In this document: positions 54,041 to 63,440 of the stretch, one piece after another | Position numbering within the stretch: the first letter of the stretch is position 1 | Layout of the letters: every line of letters begins with the position of its first letter | From: Pedobacter ginsengisoli | GTDB taxonomy: Bacteria > Bacteroidota > Bacteroidia > Sphingobacteriales > Sphingobacteriaceae | Direction: 5' to 3' | Length of the DNA: 64,000 nucleotides | Assembly: GCF_002736205.1 (NCBI RefSeq) | Contig: NZ_CP024091.1 | Coordinates: forward strand, 2,725,555-2,789,554 | The notes under the pieces: generated by a model | Told to the model about the DNA's origin: nothing | The model's database searches: none | The model's input: only the letters and a program-made list of their open reading frames with translations | Position numbers and translations under genes: made by a program

Positions 54041-54709
54041 TTAACTTACTTGCTGACCATCAAAGAAATGAATGATCCGCTGCGTTTTTTTTGCCATGTG
54101 CTGATCATGGGTGACCATAACGATCGTTGTCCCATCGGTTTTATTTAGGTGCAACATTAAATTCATCACCTCTTCTCCCATGGCACTGTCCAGATTTCCT
54201 GTAGGCTCATCTGCAAGCAGGATTTCCGGGTTCCCAATAATAGCACGTGCAATGGCCACTCGCTGACGTTGTCCACCTGAAAGTTGATTCGGATAATGCT
54301 TGCTACGGGCACTTAAGCCCACCTTTTCCAAAGCCTTTACTGCCCGTTTGCGTCTTTCGGCACTAGAAATGCCTTTACGGTACAACAGCGGTAATTCTAC
54401 ATTATCTATAACAGAAAGGTCATTAATCAGGTGATAGCTTTGGAAAACAAATCCCAGTTTAAGATTTCTGAATGCTGCAAGGCTTTTGCGGCTAAGTGCG
54501 GTCACCGTCTGCTCATCAATCTCGATGGATCCCGCAGTTGGTGTATCCAATAGCCCCATGATGTTGAGCAGTGTACTTTTACCACAGCCTGATGGCCCCA
54601 TGATGGCTACAAACTCACCTTTACCGATATTAAGGTTGATTTGGTTAAGGGCTGTGGTTTCAATTGTTTTGGTACGGTAAATTTTCTCTATGTTGGATAA
54701 TTTTATCAT
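54041..54709 (-). CDS. LolD/MacB-type ABC transporter ATPase
   Basis: About 222 residues from MIKLSNIEKIY; a longer in-frame start at 54733 adds 8 residues. Walker A GPSGCGKST, Q loop FVFQSYHLI, signature LSGGQRQRVAIARA, Walker B LLADEPTGNLD, H loop VMVTHDQHMA. It powers the FtsX permease pair. It precedes both permeases and follows the TolC gene by 75 bases. Confidence 0.94.
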   Translation of the reverse strand: MIKLSNIEKIYRTKTIETTALNQINLNIGKGEFVAIMGPSGCGKSTLLNIMGLLDTPTAGSIEIDEQTVTALSRKSLAAFRNLKLGFVFQSYHLINDLSVIDNVELPLLYRKGISSAERRKRAVKALEKVGLSARSKHYPNQLSGGQRQRVAIARAIIGNPEILLADEPTGNLDSAMGEEVMNLMLHLNKTDGTTIVMVTHDQHMAKKTQRIIHFFDGQQVS

Positions 54710-54808
54710 TTCGATTTGAGTTAATGGTTGCAAGTTAGTGTGCCTAGTATTAAAACAATAAAGTGTTTCATATGATCTGATTGTTTTATGTTGATTTGAT
54801 TAATGAGT

Positions 54809-56260
54809 TTATATTTTTTTATTGGTGGTGAAATCAAAAAGTGTTAGCAGCCTGAGGTTGAAATAAGCATTCCAGAAGCTTTTTAAGGAATAGATGTAAT
54901 CACGACGCGCCTGATCCTTTTCCTGTAGTGCAATATTCAAGTCGGTGATACTCAAATCGTTCAGAAAATACCTCTTTTTTGCAATTTCATAGCGTGCATT
55001 TGCCGTAACATCTGCCTCCGCATTGGTTTGCATTTGTTCCTTAATCATAGAAAACTGTCTCAGAGTGGTCAAGATCTCCTGCTCAAAATTTATTTGTGCC
55101 TGCTTGATGGTAGCAGTTACCAGCTTCCGGTTCGACTGTGCCGTTTTAATCCTTGAGGCTGCCCGACCCCAATCCAGGATGGGAATCTGAAAACCAAGGC
55201 GTATTTCCTGCTGGTCTTTCGCATTGCTATAAATTCCCGGAAGTTGATCTGCTACATTGGTCAATCCAAAAGTACCAAACAGATTTACTTTTAATCCATT
55301 ATCACCCTTTGCCTTTGCTACCTCCCGATCAGCCTCAAGTAAGGCTCTTTTAAACTCTATCGCTTTCTGGCGGTTCTCTTTTGCCTGCGAAATGGCAACT
55401 TTAGCATCTACATCGAAGGTCAATAAGTTTTCAGGAAGGATGAGCTGGATCTGATTGGTAGCAGAAAAACCGATAAAAGATTTCAATTGCAGGTCAGCAG
55501 TTTCTGCATCTACATTTGCCTGTGCTACCGCTTTCCTGGCATTCAATACTCCCAGCTTCAGGCGAAGTAATTCATCTTTTGATAATTTTCCCAAGGCAGC
55601 TTTCCCCTCGCCAATTTTATAAATGGTCTCGTTGTTCGACAGGTTCTTAGTGGCAATATCCTTGTTAATCTGCGCGATTAGCAGACCGAAGAAGAGTTCT
55701 GAAGCATCCCGGCCCACTACTTCCATATCCTCCTTGTACTTTTTCTGAGATTCTTCATATCGCAGCGGTTCAATCTTCTGATCCCAGGACAGAGAATTGA
55801 ATGCAAACAAGGGCTGGTTCAGCCCGATGATAAGCGGATTCCCATTGTAACGGGTTTGCTTGCGGTCAAAATCTGAGAACCTTAATACATTGGAACCCAG
55901 AAATACTTGTCCACCAGTCAGGCTAATATTTTGTGTCAGCCCCAGATTTAATTGTGAATTATCGTTGATCACCGGTTTAAATTCTACCGTCCCATCTGGC
56001 TGGATCACTGGGATATTAGTTTTACTAAACTGAGGCAATGTTCCGTCGAGCGTTAACTGTGGATTATAATTCGATTTGAACGTTCGATATTGCCAGTATT
56101 GGTTCTCCCGAATGGTTGATGCCTGTACTGCCGCGGTGGAATGCATCTTTGCAATCCCGATCACTTCAGTCAGGTTTAGTTTTAGCGTATCACTAACGCC
56201 CTGGCTTTTCCCTGGTATAGTGATGAAAATTCCCGCAAGTAATAAGATGGGCTTGAACAT
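54809..56260 (-). CDS. TolC-like outer-membrane efflux channel
   Basis: 483 residues with a signal peptide (about 1-20, GKSQG). The two repeated halves of the TolC fold are visible: NPQLTLDGTLPQFSKTN, YKIGEGKAALGKLSKDELLRLKLGVLNARKAVAQA, then IPILDWGRAASRIKTAQSNRKLV and FLNDLSITDLNIALQEKDQARRDYIYSLKSFWNAYFNLRLLTLFDF. It completes the export duct for the adaptor and ABC transporter next to it. 24 bases after the adaptor gene. Confidence 0.92.
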   Translation of the reverse strand: MFKPILLLAGIFITIPGKSQGVSDTLKLNLTEVIGIAKMHSTAAVQASTIRENQYWQYRTFKSNYNPQLTLDGTLPQFSKTNIPVIQPDGTVEFKPVINDNSQLNLGLTQNISLTGGQVFLGSNVLRFSDFDRKQTRYNGNPLIIGLNQPLFAFNSLSWDQKIEPLRYEESQKKYKEDMEVVGRDASELFFGLLIAQINKDIATKNLSNNETIYKIGEGKAALGKLSKDELLRLKLGVLNARKAVAQANVDAETADLQLKSFIGFSATNQIQLILPENLLTFDVDAKVAISQAKENRQKAIEFKRALLEADREVAKAKGDNGLKVNLFGTFGLTNVADQLPGIYSNAKDQQEIRLGFQIPILDWGRAASRIKTAQSNRKLVTATIKQAQINFEQEILTTLRQFSMIKEQMQTNAEADVTANARYEIAKKRYFLNDLSITDLNIALQEKDQARRDYIYSLKSFWNAYFNLRLLTLFDFTTNKKI

Positions 56261-56284
56261 GGATTTGTAGCTTATTAAGTTTAA

Positions 56285-57529
56285 TTACTTGATCTTTATT
56301 TTGTCAAGGTGAATAAAGTCCTGCATCTCCGAGATAATGACTTTTTCTCCTGCTTTTATTCCCGAAAGAATCTCGATATAGTCGGTACTGCTTTCCCCCA
56401 CTTTCACTTTACGGGATAGGGCATGGTCCCCCTCAACCACAAACACCTTTTGCTCTTCCGACCCAGTAAATGCAGCACCATTCTTTACCCTCAATGCGTG
56501 TTCTTTATAGGAAGTGACCACGAAAACATCAGCTTTTAAATTGGCCCGGAGTAGCTTTGAACTTTTGTTACTTAAATTGATGGCAAATTTCACCGTTCCG
56601 TCCTCTACTGCAGGCTGTACATTGCTGATTGTACCACGCAGGTCAGTTTTATCGATCCTAACCAAGGCGGCTCCGCCCGATTTAACTTGGTCTGCATACG
56701 TATCAGAAATGCTCGCTTCCACTTTAAAACTACTTAAATCAGCTATACGCACCAGTTCTTCCCCTTCACTAATTTCCGAGCCGATCTTGCTGTTCACCCA
56801 GGTGATTACCCCATCTCGGGGCGAGGAGATGGAGGCATTTTTCAGTTTATCGCTAATGCCTTTAATATCCTTCTCACGGATATTGATTTCATAGCCCAGG
56901 CTTTTCAGATCAGCCTGCATTGTAGCTTTCTGGTTATCCATCTGGTTTTTGATTTGCTGTAGCTCCAGTTTTGCTACATTTAAAGTCAAACGAGCCTGTT
57001 TAACATTTTCATCTGTACTTCCACCAATCGCTAAAAGCGATTGTTCATGTTCTAATGCAGTTTCCAGGCTACTGATTTTCATTTGCTTAATGGCATACTG
57101 CGTCTTCAGTTCATCAAGACTCTTCTCCAGACCCAGGGACAATTGGTTTATTTTATTACGGTTAACATGTTGTTCCTCGTTCAGTTTTTCAAAGGCCAGC
57201 AAAGAAGCTTCCTTATTCAGGCGTAGAATTGACTGCCCAGGCAGAACCTTTTCACCAGCATTAAAAAGTACCTGTTCAATTTTCGCATTAACCGGAGAAC
57301 TGATAGAGAATTCATATTCTGGTGTGATGACACCCGATGCTGGTACCGTTGCTTCCATCCTACCAGCTTCCGCAATTGAAGTTGTCAGGGTACTGAGTTT
57401 CACCGCAGGTTCCACAATACTTTTAAATTGAATAAATCCAAAAACGATTGCCATAACGACAATGGTGACGACAATATATATCCTGGTTCTTCGCCAGGCT
57501 TGTTCTTTGGATGAAATTTCACGGTCCAT
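56285..57529 (-). CDS. MacA/HlyD-type membrane-fusion (adaptor) protein
   Basis: About 414 residues from the preferred start MDREISSKEQAWRRTRIYI; a longer start at 57577 adds 16 residues. One membrane helix (IYIVVTIVVMAIVFGFIQF), then barrel-sandwich (FSISSPVNAKIEQVLFNAGEKVLPGQSILRLN), a long coiled-coil (about 110-215, EEQHVNRNKINQLSLGLEKSL), and beta-barrel (EGEELVRIADLSSFKVEASISDTYA). It joins the ABC permeases to TolC. First gene of the operon, so the promoter should lie in 57578-57753. Confidence 0.92.
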   Translation of the reverse strand: MDREISSKEQAWRRTRIYIVVTIVVMAIVFGFIQFKSIVEPAVKLSTLTTSIAEAGRMEATVPASGVITPEYEFSISSPVNAKIEQVLFNAGEKVLPGQSILRLNKEASLLAFEKLNEEQHVNRNKINQLSLGLEKSLDELKTQYAIKQMKISSLETALEHEQSLLAIGGSTDENVKQARLTLNVAKLELQQIKNQMDNQKATMQADLKSLGYEINIREKDIKGISDKLKNASISSPRDGVITWVNSKIGSEISEGEELVRIADLSSFKVEASISDTYADQVKSGGAALVRIDKTDLRGTISNVQPAVEDGTVKFAINLSNKSSKLLRANLKADVFVVTSYKEHALRVKNGAAFTGSEEQKVFVVEGDHALSRKVKVGESSTDYIEILSGIKAGEKVIISEMQDFIHLDKIKIK

Positions 57530-57753
57530 ATTTACAATAATTTGAACCCAGTATTCCAATAGAAATGCCAGAAACAAACATCTGTAAATAAATCAGTTAC
57601 AATAATGTAGCAAAACTTAACTGTCTCATTGTGGACAGTGTGTATTAAAGTGAGCAGGAAATGTAAAGGATATTAAAAGAACAAATCAAACCTTTGTGAC
57701 CTACTAGTCAAAACGACACAAAAGCCAAAAACAGATTTCGCAGAGTTGTAAAT

Positions 57754-58353
57754 TTATGACGCTTTTCTAACCAGCCTTTTTCTCATTCTGCTTAAAGATT
57801 GCGGAGTGATGCCCAAATAACTCGCTAAATGGTACTGAGGGATTCTTTGAGCCAAATCAGGCCTTATTTCCAGCAAATTCAAATAGCGTTGCTCTGGTGT
57901 AGAAATCTTAAAACTGTCAAATGCTATTTGACTTTTTGAGTGTAAATCTTCAGAAACAAGACGGCACAGTTTTTCTAAGATAGGGTATTTTGCAAAAAGC
58001 TCTTCATCTGTCTCTGAACTAGCTATAATCAAAATAGAGTCCTCAAGACAATCAACATAATACTCGGATGGGGTATCGTTTAATGCACCTGGAGGGCTAA
58101 GGGTTTCAGACTCGGTATAAAAAGCAGTAGTCTTCTCTTCGGCATCAACCATATAATAACACCTGATGCATCCTTGAAGCACAAAATAAGCATCCTTTGA
58201 GCGCTGTCCCTCTTTCAATAAGATTGTTCCTTTCCTAAAACTTTTAAAAATGGCTAAATTTAAAATAACATTTTGCTCCTCTTCAGACAGGATTACATAC
58301 CTCGCTAAAAAATTTAATAGGATTTGATCCATTTTATCATTAGTCAATTGCAT
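57754..58353 (-). CDS. Crp/Fnr-family transcriptional regulator
   Basis: 199 residues with a cyclic-nucleotide-binding-like beta-roll (about 10-125, FRKGTILLKEGQRSKDAYFVLQGCIRCYYMVDAEEKTTAFYTESE) and a C-terminal winged helix (RIPQYHLASYLGITPQSLSRMRKR). No Fe-S Cys cluster. The cAMP-contact residues of Crp are not evident. It lies between the efflux operon and a divergent outer-membrane gene; control of either is possible. Confidence 0.88.
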   Translation of the reverse strand: MQLTNDKMDQILLNFLARYVILSEEEQNVILNLAIFKSFRKGTILLKEGQRSKDAYFVLQGCIRCYYMVDAEEKTTAFYTESETLSPPGALNDTPSEYYVDCLEDSILIIASSETDEELFAKYPILEKLCRLVSEDLHSKSQIAFDSFKISTPEQRYLNLLEIRPDLAQRIPQYHLASYLGITPQSLSRMRKRLVRKAS

Positions 58354-58527
58354 TTTTTTAATATTTAGGCGATAGGGGTGTCAATTTAATATTTCTTGAT
58401 GATATATTAATGCCCAAAAAAAATTATTTCACATGAAAATCTGATCATACTAAATCTTCAAAAACTAAAATACATGATAGGGTTCATTTCTTACCTTAAG
58501 TGAACGAGTTATAGCCTCTCGTCAATC

Positions 58528-58535
58528 TACCTTTG
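58528..58535 (+). promoter_or_regulatory. Candidate -7 box (TACCTTTG) of the outer-membrane gene
   Basis: TACCTTTG matches TAnnTTTG 29 bases before the ATG at 58565. No clear -33 TTTG. Confidence 0.4.
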
Positions 58536-58564
58536 CATTATCGTTTAACAACCAATATATCAAA

Positions 58565-59188
58565 ATGCAAAAGAAAATTTTATGGTTCGCCTTGATTTTA
58601 ATAATGGCAGGCACACTCCAAGTTAAAGCTCAATATTCCAAACAAGACAGTACTTATAGAAAGTATTTTATAGGTAGTACCTTATTTATGCTAGCTAATG
58701 TAGTAGCTGATAATAACAAGCCTGGAATGGTTTATCTCAACTTAGGTTATCGCATCACAGGAAAAGATGTAGTTTCACTTGAATTTAAAACCTGGAAATA
58801 TGCCTGGCCAATTGGCATCCCTTATGGAAAATCATTTGAAGCAGAAGGAGAAGGGTTCCCGGGTTATATTCGTGAACACGGGGTTTCACTTAATTATCAA
58901 AGGTTTCTATTAAAGCATCTTTTTGCTCAAGTTGACGTGATGCCTGCGTTTCAAACCTTTGTAAATGATAACGGCAAGAAGAACAATGGCTTTCAAATCT
59001 TTAACACTTATTCCATTGGTTATCACATTAAACTTTTCAAGGATAGGCTCTTCTTTCAACCCTCAATAGCAATTACTCATCGTCCCTATCAATCAACAAT
59101 GCCTGATTCGTTTAAACAGGTTGATGATAGATGGTCAAAATTCTTCTTCGGGCAGCCGGGATTGCATTTCGGGTATAACTTCTGGTAA
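58565..59188 (+). CDS. Outer-membrane beta-barrel-like protein, family not recognised
   Basis: 207 residues with a signal peptide (about 1-22, VKAQY). Alternating strands rich in aromatics (YRKYFIGSTLFMLANVV, GMVYLNLGYRITGKDVVSLEFKTWKYAWPIG, LNYQRFLLKHLFAQVDVMPAFQTF, FQIFNTYSIGYHIKLF) end in GLHFGYNFW, an outer-membrane C-terminal signature (aromatic last residue). It is probably an 8-strand barrel. No neighbour gives a function; the divergent Crp/Fnr gene may control it. Confidence 0.75.
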   Translation: MQKKILWFALILIMAGTLQVKAQYSKQDSTYRKYFIGSTLFMLANVVADNNKPGMVYLNLGYRITGKDVVSLEFKTWKYAWPIGIPYGKSFEAEGEGFPGYIREHGVSLNYQRFLLKHLFAQVDVMPAFQTFVNDNGKKNNGFQIFNTYSIGYHIKLFKDRLFFQPSIAITHRPYQSTMPDSFKQVDDRWSKFFFGQPGLHFGYNFW

Positions 59189-59690
59189 CCTTGTGGAGGT
59201 TAAGTACATAATTCAGCGACAAAAATCAAAACGAATTTATTTAGGAAACAGTTACAAGTTGGCCTTTCAAATTACCCTTGAATTCTTGCTACATTCTTCT
59301 TACAATCATCAAGCAATGACATAAACTATCCGGGTAACAATTAAATTTGAATATTACGCTTCCACACCTGAGAAATCTCTTCGAAATCTACGAGCTTTGT
59401 AACATATTTCAGAAGCATGCAATCGTCCGCGCCTTGTTCAAAGACAATCTAGCCTACGGGGCGGTATGTTTAAAACAAACTTCATTGACCCCAAATTCAT
59501 AGCTAATGCACTGGAAATGAACAAAAAAGAACTAATCAATTATGAACAATCCTTTCAATTTTCGGACAAAATCCCGATAAGTACTCCAAAGCATATTGTT
59601 AACGAAGAGTTTTAAAGAGGGTATGAAAAAATGTGCCCGTCTTTATGATTTCCCGACCGATTTTTAAAATCAAAAACAGATTGTATCGAA
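59189..59690. other. Gap with gene remnants
   Basis: No intact gene. A 49-codon frame (ATG 59466, TAA 59615) reads MFKTNFIDPKFIANALEMNK then KELINYEQSFQFSDKIPIST and more, and fragments of similar look lie in other frames before it (LRNLFEIYELCNIFQKHAIVR around 59370-59430) and after it (KKCARLYDFPTDF). This suggests the remains of a frameshifted gene that I cannot identify. Confidence 0.4.
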
Positions 59691-60060
59691 CTAAAAATCG
59701 TCTCGCAACTTTCGTATTTGTTCAAGTGCTGCTACGTCAATCTGATCTTTTGCGCGATCAACAACCTTCTTATTCTCAATTAATTGATTAATATGCAAAA
59801 AAGGAACATTTACGCTATCAATATCCGCAATAGAGGCCATTTCCAAACATTCGTCAAAGGTATATCCTTCAAGCCCCTTCATTTCAATGAGTATATCTAA
59901 ACGGAGACCATTGTTAAGATGAAAATCTGTCCAGCCAAGTATAAATTGCATAGTTTCGATCAGTGAATAATCCCCCATATCACATTTTACAAATGCTTTT
60001 CTCAGCTGCTTTCTATTTTCTAAGGTGTCTTTTAGCCAAATATCTAAGTCACCTGTAAAA
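59691..60060 (-). pseudogene. Nucleotidyltransferase, C-terminal part (gene split by the RIT element)
   Basis: The host-derived part begins at the 6-bp repeat and reads FTGDLDIWLKDTLENRKQLRK, with the DxD of the nucleotidyltransferase core, followed by LRLDILIEMKGLEGYTFDECL and a helical end (LHINQLIENKKVVDRAKDQIDVAALEQI). The open frame runs on to 60125 into the mobile element and gains a false N-terminus (MVKCTFDND). The missing GGY-containing N-terminus lies at 63572-63700 beyond the element. Rejoined, the protein is about 160 residues, the size of small DUF-type nucleotidyltransferases. Function unknown. Confidence 0.88.
60055..60060. repeat. 6-bp direct repeat (GTAAAA) at the left end of the RIT element
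   Basis: GTAAAA also occurs at 63585-63590. On the target gene's strand it is TTTTAC, part of CGT-TTT-ACA. Deleting one copy plus the element restores the reading frame QRFTGDLDIW, so it is the likely target-site duplication. Confidence 0.75.
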
Positions 60061-60085
60061 TTATCATGAGTTGTGATAAATTTTC

Positions 60086-60107
60086 TTATCCAAAGTAGAT
60101 CGTTATC
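60086..60107 (+). repeat. Left 22-bp inverted repeat of the RIT element
   Basis: Identical to the complement of 63563-63584 over 22 bp. A second inverted pair (ATCGTTATCAAAAG at 60099-60112 and its complement at 60168-60181) overlaps it, giving paired recombinase-site-like arms. Confidence 0.85.
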
Positions 60108-60189
60108 AAAAGTGCATTTTACCATTTCTGAAAATCAGCCATTTACCTTCTCTACTTTATAATACAGCTTTTGATAACGATACGATAAA

Positions 60190-61215
60190 CTACTTGGTGA
60201 GGTTTTTTAACCAGATCTTGAGTTGAGAATCCTTTTCCCACGACCCTTCGGTTCCCAGATTAGGAATGACGTTTATATATGCAGCTTCCAATGCTTCACG
60301 CTTCTGTTTTGAGTCTGCCCTAGCATATATCTCAGTAGTCTGTATGGAGACATGCCCTAAGATATCGCGTATATACACGAGATTAACCCCCGCTTGTAAA
60401 AGATGCATGGCATAACTGTGTCGCAATGTATGAGGACTGATCTTGTCCGGGATTAGATCCGGTTTCAACTTACGGGCGATATCGGCATAGATATTAAGTA
60501 TGTAGGTTATCCCGGCGTTAGTCAGTCTCCCGCCATGATTATTGGCAAACAGCGGACGTTGGTTGTTAGCAGGGTTATCAAGTGAGTTTTCCTTCATATA
60601 GTCCAGTAACAATGCCACCTGTTCGTTTTGTAAGGGTACAATCCGTTTTTTGTTTCCCTTTCCGTGGAGCGTGATACAGCAAGGTTTGTCCATACGTAAA
60701 GAAGAAGGAGAAAGGTCGATAATTTCCTGGACCCTGGCCCCGCTGTCGTACATCAATGCAATGAGAGCCAAGTTCCTGCGTCCAATCCTATTACCTGTGG
60801 GGATTTGCTCCAAGAGTAACTTGACGGCATCAACGGTAAGGTAGTTAACACTTCGTTTTTCTTGCCGTTTCACTTTGATAGATAAGATCTCCTGCCAACG
60901 GCCAATGCGCTTCACATCTTCGTATTGCATATATCTAAAGAAAGAATGCAGTGCAGCGAGTCGTTGGTTTCTGGTTGCGTTGCCGCATTGTCTGCTGGTT
61001 TGCAGCCAGTCAAGGAAACGCAAGATTACATTTCTGTCAAAGTGATCGAGTAATAAGGCGTCTGCCTTGATGTGTTCATTTTCATCCAGGAAAGTCAGCA
61101 GGTGTGTAAAGGTATTACTGTATGATCTGATTGTGTTGGTGCTGGCACCACGTTCTCCGACCAGGTAATCGGAAAAGAACCTGCTCAGGTATTTTGCAAA
61201 GTCAGTTGTTTCCAT
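60190..61215 (-). CDS. ritC: Tyrosine recombinase, third gene of the RIT trio
   Basis: 341 residues, complete. SAM-like DNA-binding N-terminal domain about 5-90 (RGASTNTIRSYSNTFTHLLTFLDENEH) and catalytic domain about 125-325. Catalytic residues present: Arg in YDSGARVQEII, His-xx-Arg in HTLRHSYAMHLLQAG, His in LGHVSIQTTEIYARAD with the nucleophile Tyr. It overlaps ritB by 14 bases. Full RHRHY set, so probably active. Confidence 0.93.
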   Translation of the reverse strand: METTDFAKYLSRFFSDYLVGERGASTNTIRSYSNTFTHLLTFLDENEHIKADALLLDHFDRNVILRFLDWLQTSRQCGNATRNQRLAALHSFFRYMQYEDVKRIGRWQEILSIKVKRQEKRSVNYLTVDAVKLLLEQIPTGNRIGRRNLALIALMYDSGARVQEIIDLSPSSLRMDKPCCITLHGKGNKKRIVPLQNEQVALLLDYMKENSLDNPANNQRPLFANNHGGRLTNAGITYILNIYADIARKLKPDLIPDKISPHTLRHSYAMHLLQAGVNLVYIRDILGHVSIQTTEIYARADSKQKREALEAAYINVIPNLGTEGSWEKDSQLKIWLKNLTK

Positions 61216-62212
61216 GATCTGTTTCGATATAAGGATTGTTTGGGAATACAGAAGAGGTCACCGGATATTTCATTCCGAGGATATCTGGATACATCTCTTG
61301 GGTCAGCCGTACATAGGTCTCTGTCCCTGCGAGTGATTTGTGCCCCAGGAAGACTGAAAGTATCGGCATAGCACAATACACATCCATCCCATCCCGCACC
61401 ATCTGCATGAGTGAATGCACGGCCGTGGTATGGCGAATGTCGTGGATACGCGGTCCTTGACCATCATTGCGACGCGGGATTCTGCACTCCACGAGTATTT
61501 CACTGAACCAGCGATGAATTGAGTTCTTACTTATGGGCTTACCCACCGTAGACACGAAGAAGAATGATCCAGAAGCTGACACCCCTTTGATGGGTATGCG
61601 ATCGCGGTAGGCCTTGTACTTGTTGAGTACCTCAAGCAAAGAAGGACAAATAGGTAGGAGTCGCTCCTCCTGGTTCTTAGTCCGTTTAAGAAGGATGTGT
61701 TTTCGCAGGAAGTCTATGTCTTCGTTTTTCAAGAACAGGGCCTCACCGATACGCATTCCCGTGGAATAAAGCACTCGGATCAGGCAAGGAACGGCAATGA
61801 GCACGCTAGTCATGCACCTGTACGGCAAGGTCAATTTATCGCTCGCCCCGAAGATAAGTTCCATTTCTTTGTGCGAGAAAATATAAGGGATAAATGGCGG
61901 CCAGTTCTTCCGGGGTAACCGATGTATGTAGCACTCGTGCCCCAAGTGACAGAGATAGCGGCAAAACTGCCGCATAATAGAGTGCTTATCATAAAGCGTC
62001 CGGGCCTTATCATTGAAACGGGTTTCACTCCATGCGTTGATCTGATCCCGCGTAATGTGGGGTTCGGTTGCACCTGTTGCAAGGAAGAAATGATCTAGCT
62101 CGGTAAATACATTCTGGAACTTAGGAAGTCCGAAGCCTAGCTGCTCTTTCATTTGTAGAAAACTGTTGAAATACGGGGCAAAAACGCTCTTGAAAATAAT
62201 CTGCTTACTCAT
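61202..62212 (-). CDS. ritB: Tyrosine recombinase, second gene of the RIT trio
   Basis: About 336 residues from MSKQIIFKSVFAPYFNSF. An upstream in-frame start at 62266 would lie deep inside ritA; the chosen ATG overlaps the ritA stop by 8 bases. Catalytic residues: Arg in YSTGMRIGEALFL, HDIRHTTAVHSL, GHKSLAGTETYVRL with nucleophile Tyr. Two CxxC-like Cys groups are absent. Probably works together with RitA and RitC. Confidence 0.92.
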   Translation of the reverse strand: MSKQIIFKSVFAPYFNSFLQMKEQLGFGLPKFQNVFTELDHFFLATGATEPHITRDQINAWSETRFNDKARTLYDKHSIMRQFCRYLCHLGHECYIHRLPRKNWPPFIPYIFSHKEMELIFGASDKLTLPYRCMTSVLIAVPCLIRVLYSTGMRIGEALFLKNEDIDFLRKHILLKRTKNQEERLLPICPSLLEVLNKYKAYRDRIPIKGVSASGSFFFVSTVGKPISKNSIHRWFSEILVECRIPRRNDGQGPRIHDIRHTTAVHSLMQMVRDGMDVYCAMPILSVFLGHKSLAGTETYVRLTQEMYPDILGMKYPVTSSVFPNNPYIETDHGNN

Positions 62213-63440
62213 AAAACATTCCTCCCTTCTGTTCATAAAAATCCCTTCCGACCAAGGGAACTCCAAGTGTGCAGTGCCGGAGGTTATTTAGGTCGACGCG
62301 GAGGTATTTCATCGTAGTCTGAGTGGCTGTATGGCCGAGGGTTTCCGAGATGACAGGTAATGGAACACCGTTGCTAAGCAGCCGGCTTGCAAGGGTATGC
62401 CGCATTGCGTGGGGTCCAAATTTCCTGTTTCCAATATCTACCTTTGACGCTTTGATAATCCTGCTGATCGCACCATTGATGATCAGGCGGTTGATCGGAC
62501 GGTATGGGGCACACGCCGAAAGGAATATATTGGGCTCGGATGATATCGGACGTACATGTTTCAGGTAATTGATAATGGCATCACCGACATCGGAAAGAAG
62601 GGGAAGTTCAACCTCTCGCTTGGTCTTATATTGGATGAGCCGGATCGTGTTATTATCCCAGTCCAGATTGGCAAACCTAAGGCCGGCAATATCAGATGAC
62701 CGAAGTCCTAGCCTGGTAGCCAGCAATAGTACAGCATAATCACGCTTTCCTACAGGACAAGATTGATCCACTACACCTTCTATTAGCAGGACTTCATTAG
62801 GATCGTATATGGATGGTATTTTTTCTCGCTTGCCAAGTGCGTTTCTGCCGATGACGTATTCGATATTTCTCTCCACCAGTTTGCTGGCATACAGATAGCG
62901 GCAGAACAGACGGGTAGTGTTGAGGTATTGATCCTTGCAGTTCTGCGTCGAAGCCAGGAAGGCAAGTACGTGCTCCTCGTTGATGGCAGAGATACTCTGT
63001 ACTGCTGTCAGTGATAGGTGCTCTAGAAAATAACTCAGTACACGCCGGTGGTTATCGAGAGTAGGTTTACTCCGTCGTAGTTCCGCTTGCGATGCCAAAA
63101 AAGCCTCTGCGGCATATCCTATCTCACCTAGGAGTTCATGATTGACACGCGGGACAATCCTGTTGCTAACCTTGCCGTAGACAAGGAAATCTGAAAGCAC
63201 AGCTACGCTACGGCGTACAGCACGTCTATAAGTGGGACTATTAAAGGGCAGCGGGGAGTCAATAAAATCGTCTCCAACTGTAGGACTGTAAACAGATATG
63301 GCATGTTTTTCCATGAACATCACTATACCATTCTTCCACAACCGAATATAATCCCGAATTCGTGCTTCAGAATAATCGTTCTCCCTTAACCAAGCTATAC
63401 ATGTGTTGGTGAGGGAATCAATGTCTTCTTGTATCATCAC
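62205..63440 (-). CDS. ritA: Tyrosine recombinase, first gene of the RIT trio
   Basis: 411 residues, the longest of the three, as usual for RitA. Core-binding domain about 100-195 (LRRSKPTLDNHRRVLSYFLEHL) and catalytic domain about 215-395. Residues: Arg in ATRLGLRSSDIAGLRF, Lys in beta hairpin IQYKTKREVELPL, HAMRHTLASRLLSNG, GHTATQTTMKYLRVD with nucleophile Tyr. It overlaps ritB by 8 bases. First gene of the trio; its promoter would lie within the right end. Confidence 0.93.
   Translation of the reverse strand: MMIQEDIDSLTNTCIAWLRENDYSEARIRDYIRLWKNGIVMFMEKHAISVYSPTVGDDFIDSPLPFNSPTYRRAVRRSVAVLSDFLVYGKVSNRIVPRVNHELLGEIGYAAEAFLASQAELRRSKPTLDNHRRVLSYFLEHLSLTAVQSISAINEEHVLAFLASTQNCKDQYLNTTRLFCRYLYASKLVERNIEYVIGRNALGKREKIPSIYDPNEVLLIEGVVDQSCPVGKRDYAVLLLATRLGLRSSDIAGLRFANLDWDNNTIRLIQYKTKREVELPLLSDVGDAIINYLKHVRPISSEPNIFLSACAPYRPINRLIINGAISRIIKASKVDIGNRKFGPHAMRHTLASRLLSNGVPLPVISETLGHTATQTTMKYLRVDLNNLRHCTLGVPLVGRDFYEQKGGMFYE

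Noticed and set aside
54730..54744. TTGCAAGTTAGTGTGCC upstream of the ABC ATPase resembles an inverted sigma-54 site
   Set aside because: The spacing between the GC and CC elements is 11, not the required 10 bases, and the site lies inside an operon whose first gene is 2.8 kb upstream.
60061..60125. N-terminus MVKCTFDNDLLWIRKF of the 144-codon frame as genuine host sequence
   Set aside because: It is encoded within the RIT element end; the host gene starts only at the GTAAAA repeat.
62213..62266. Longer ritB start (MEFPWSEGIF) inside ritA
   Set aside because: It would overlap ritA by 62 bases; the later ATG gives the compact 8-base overlap and a normal N-terminus.
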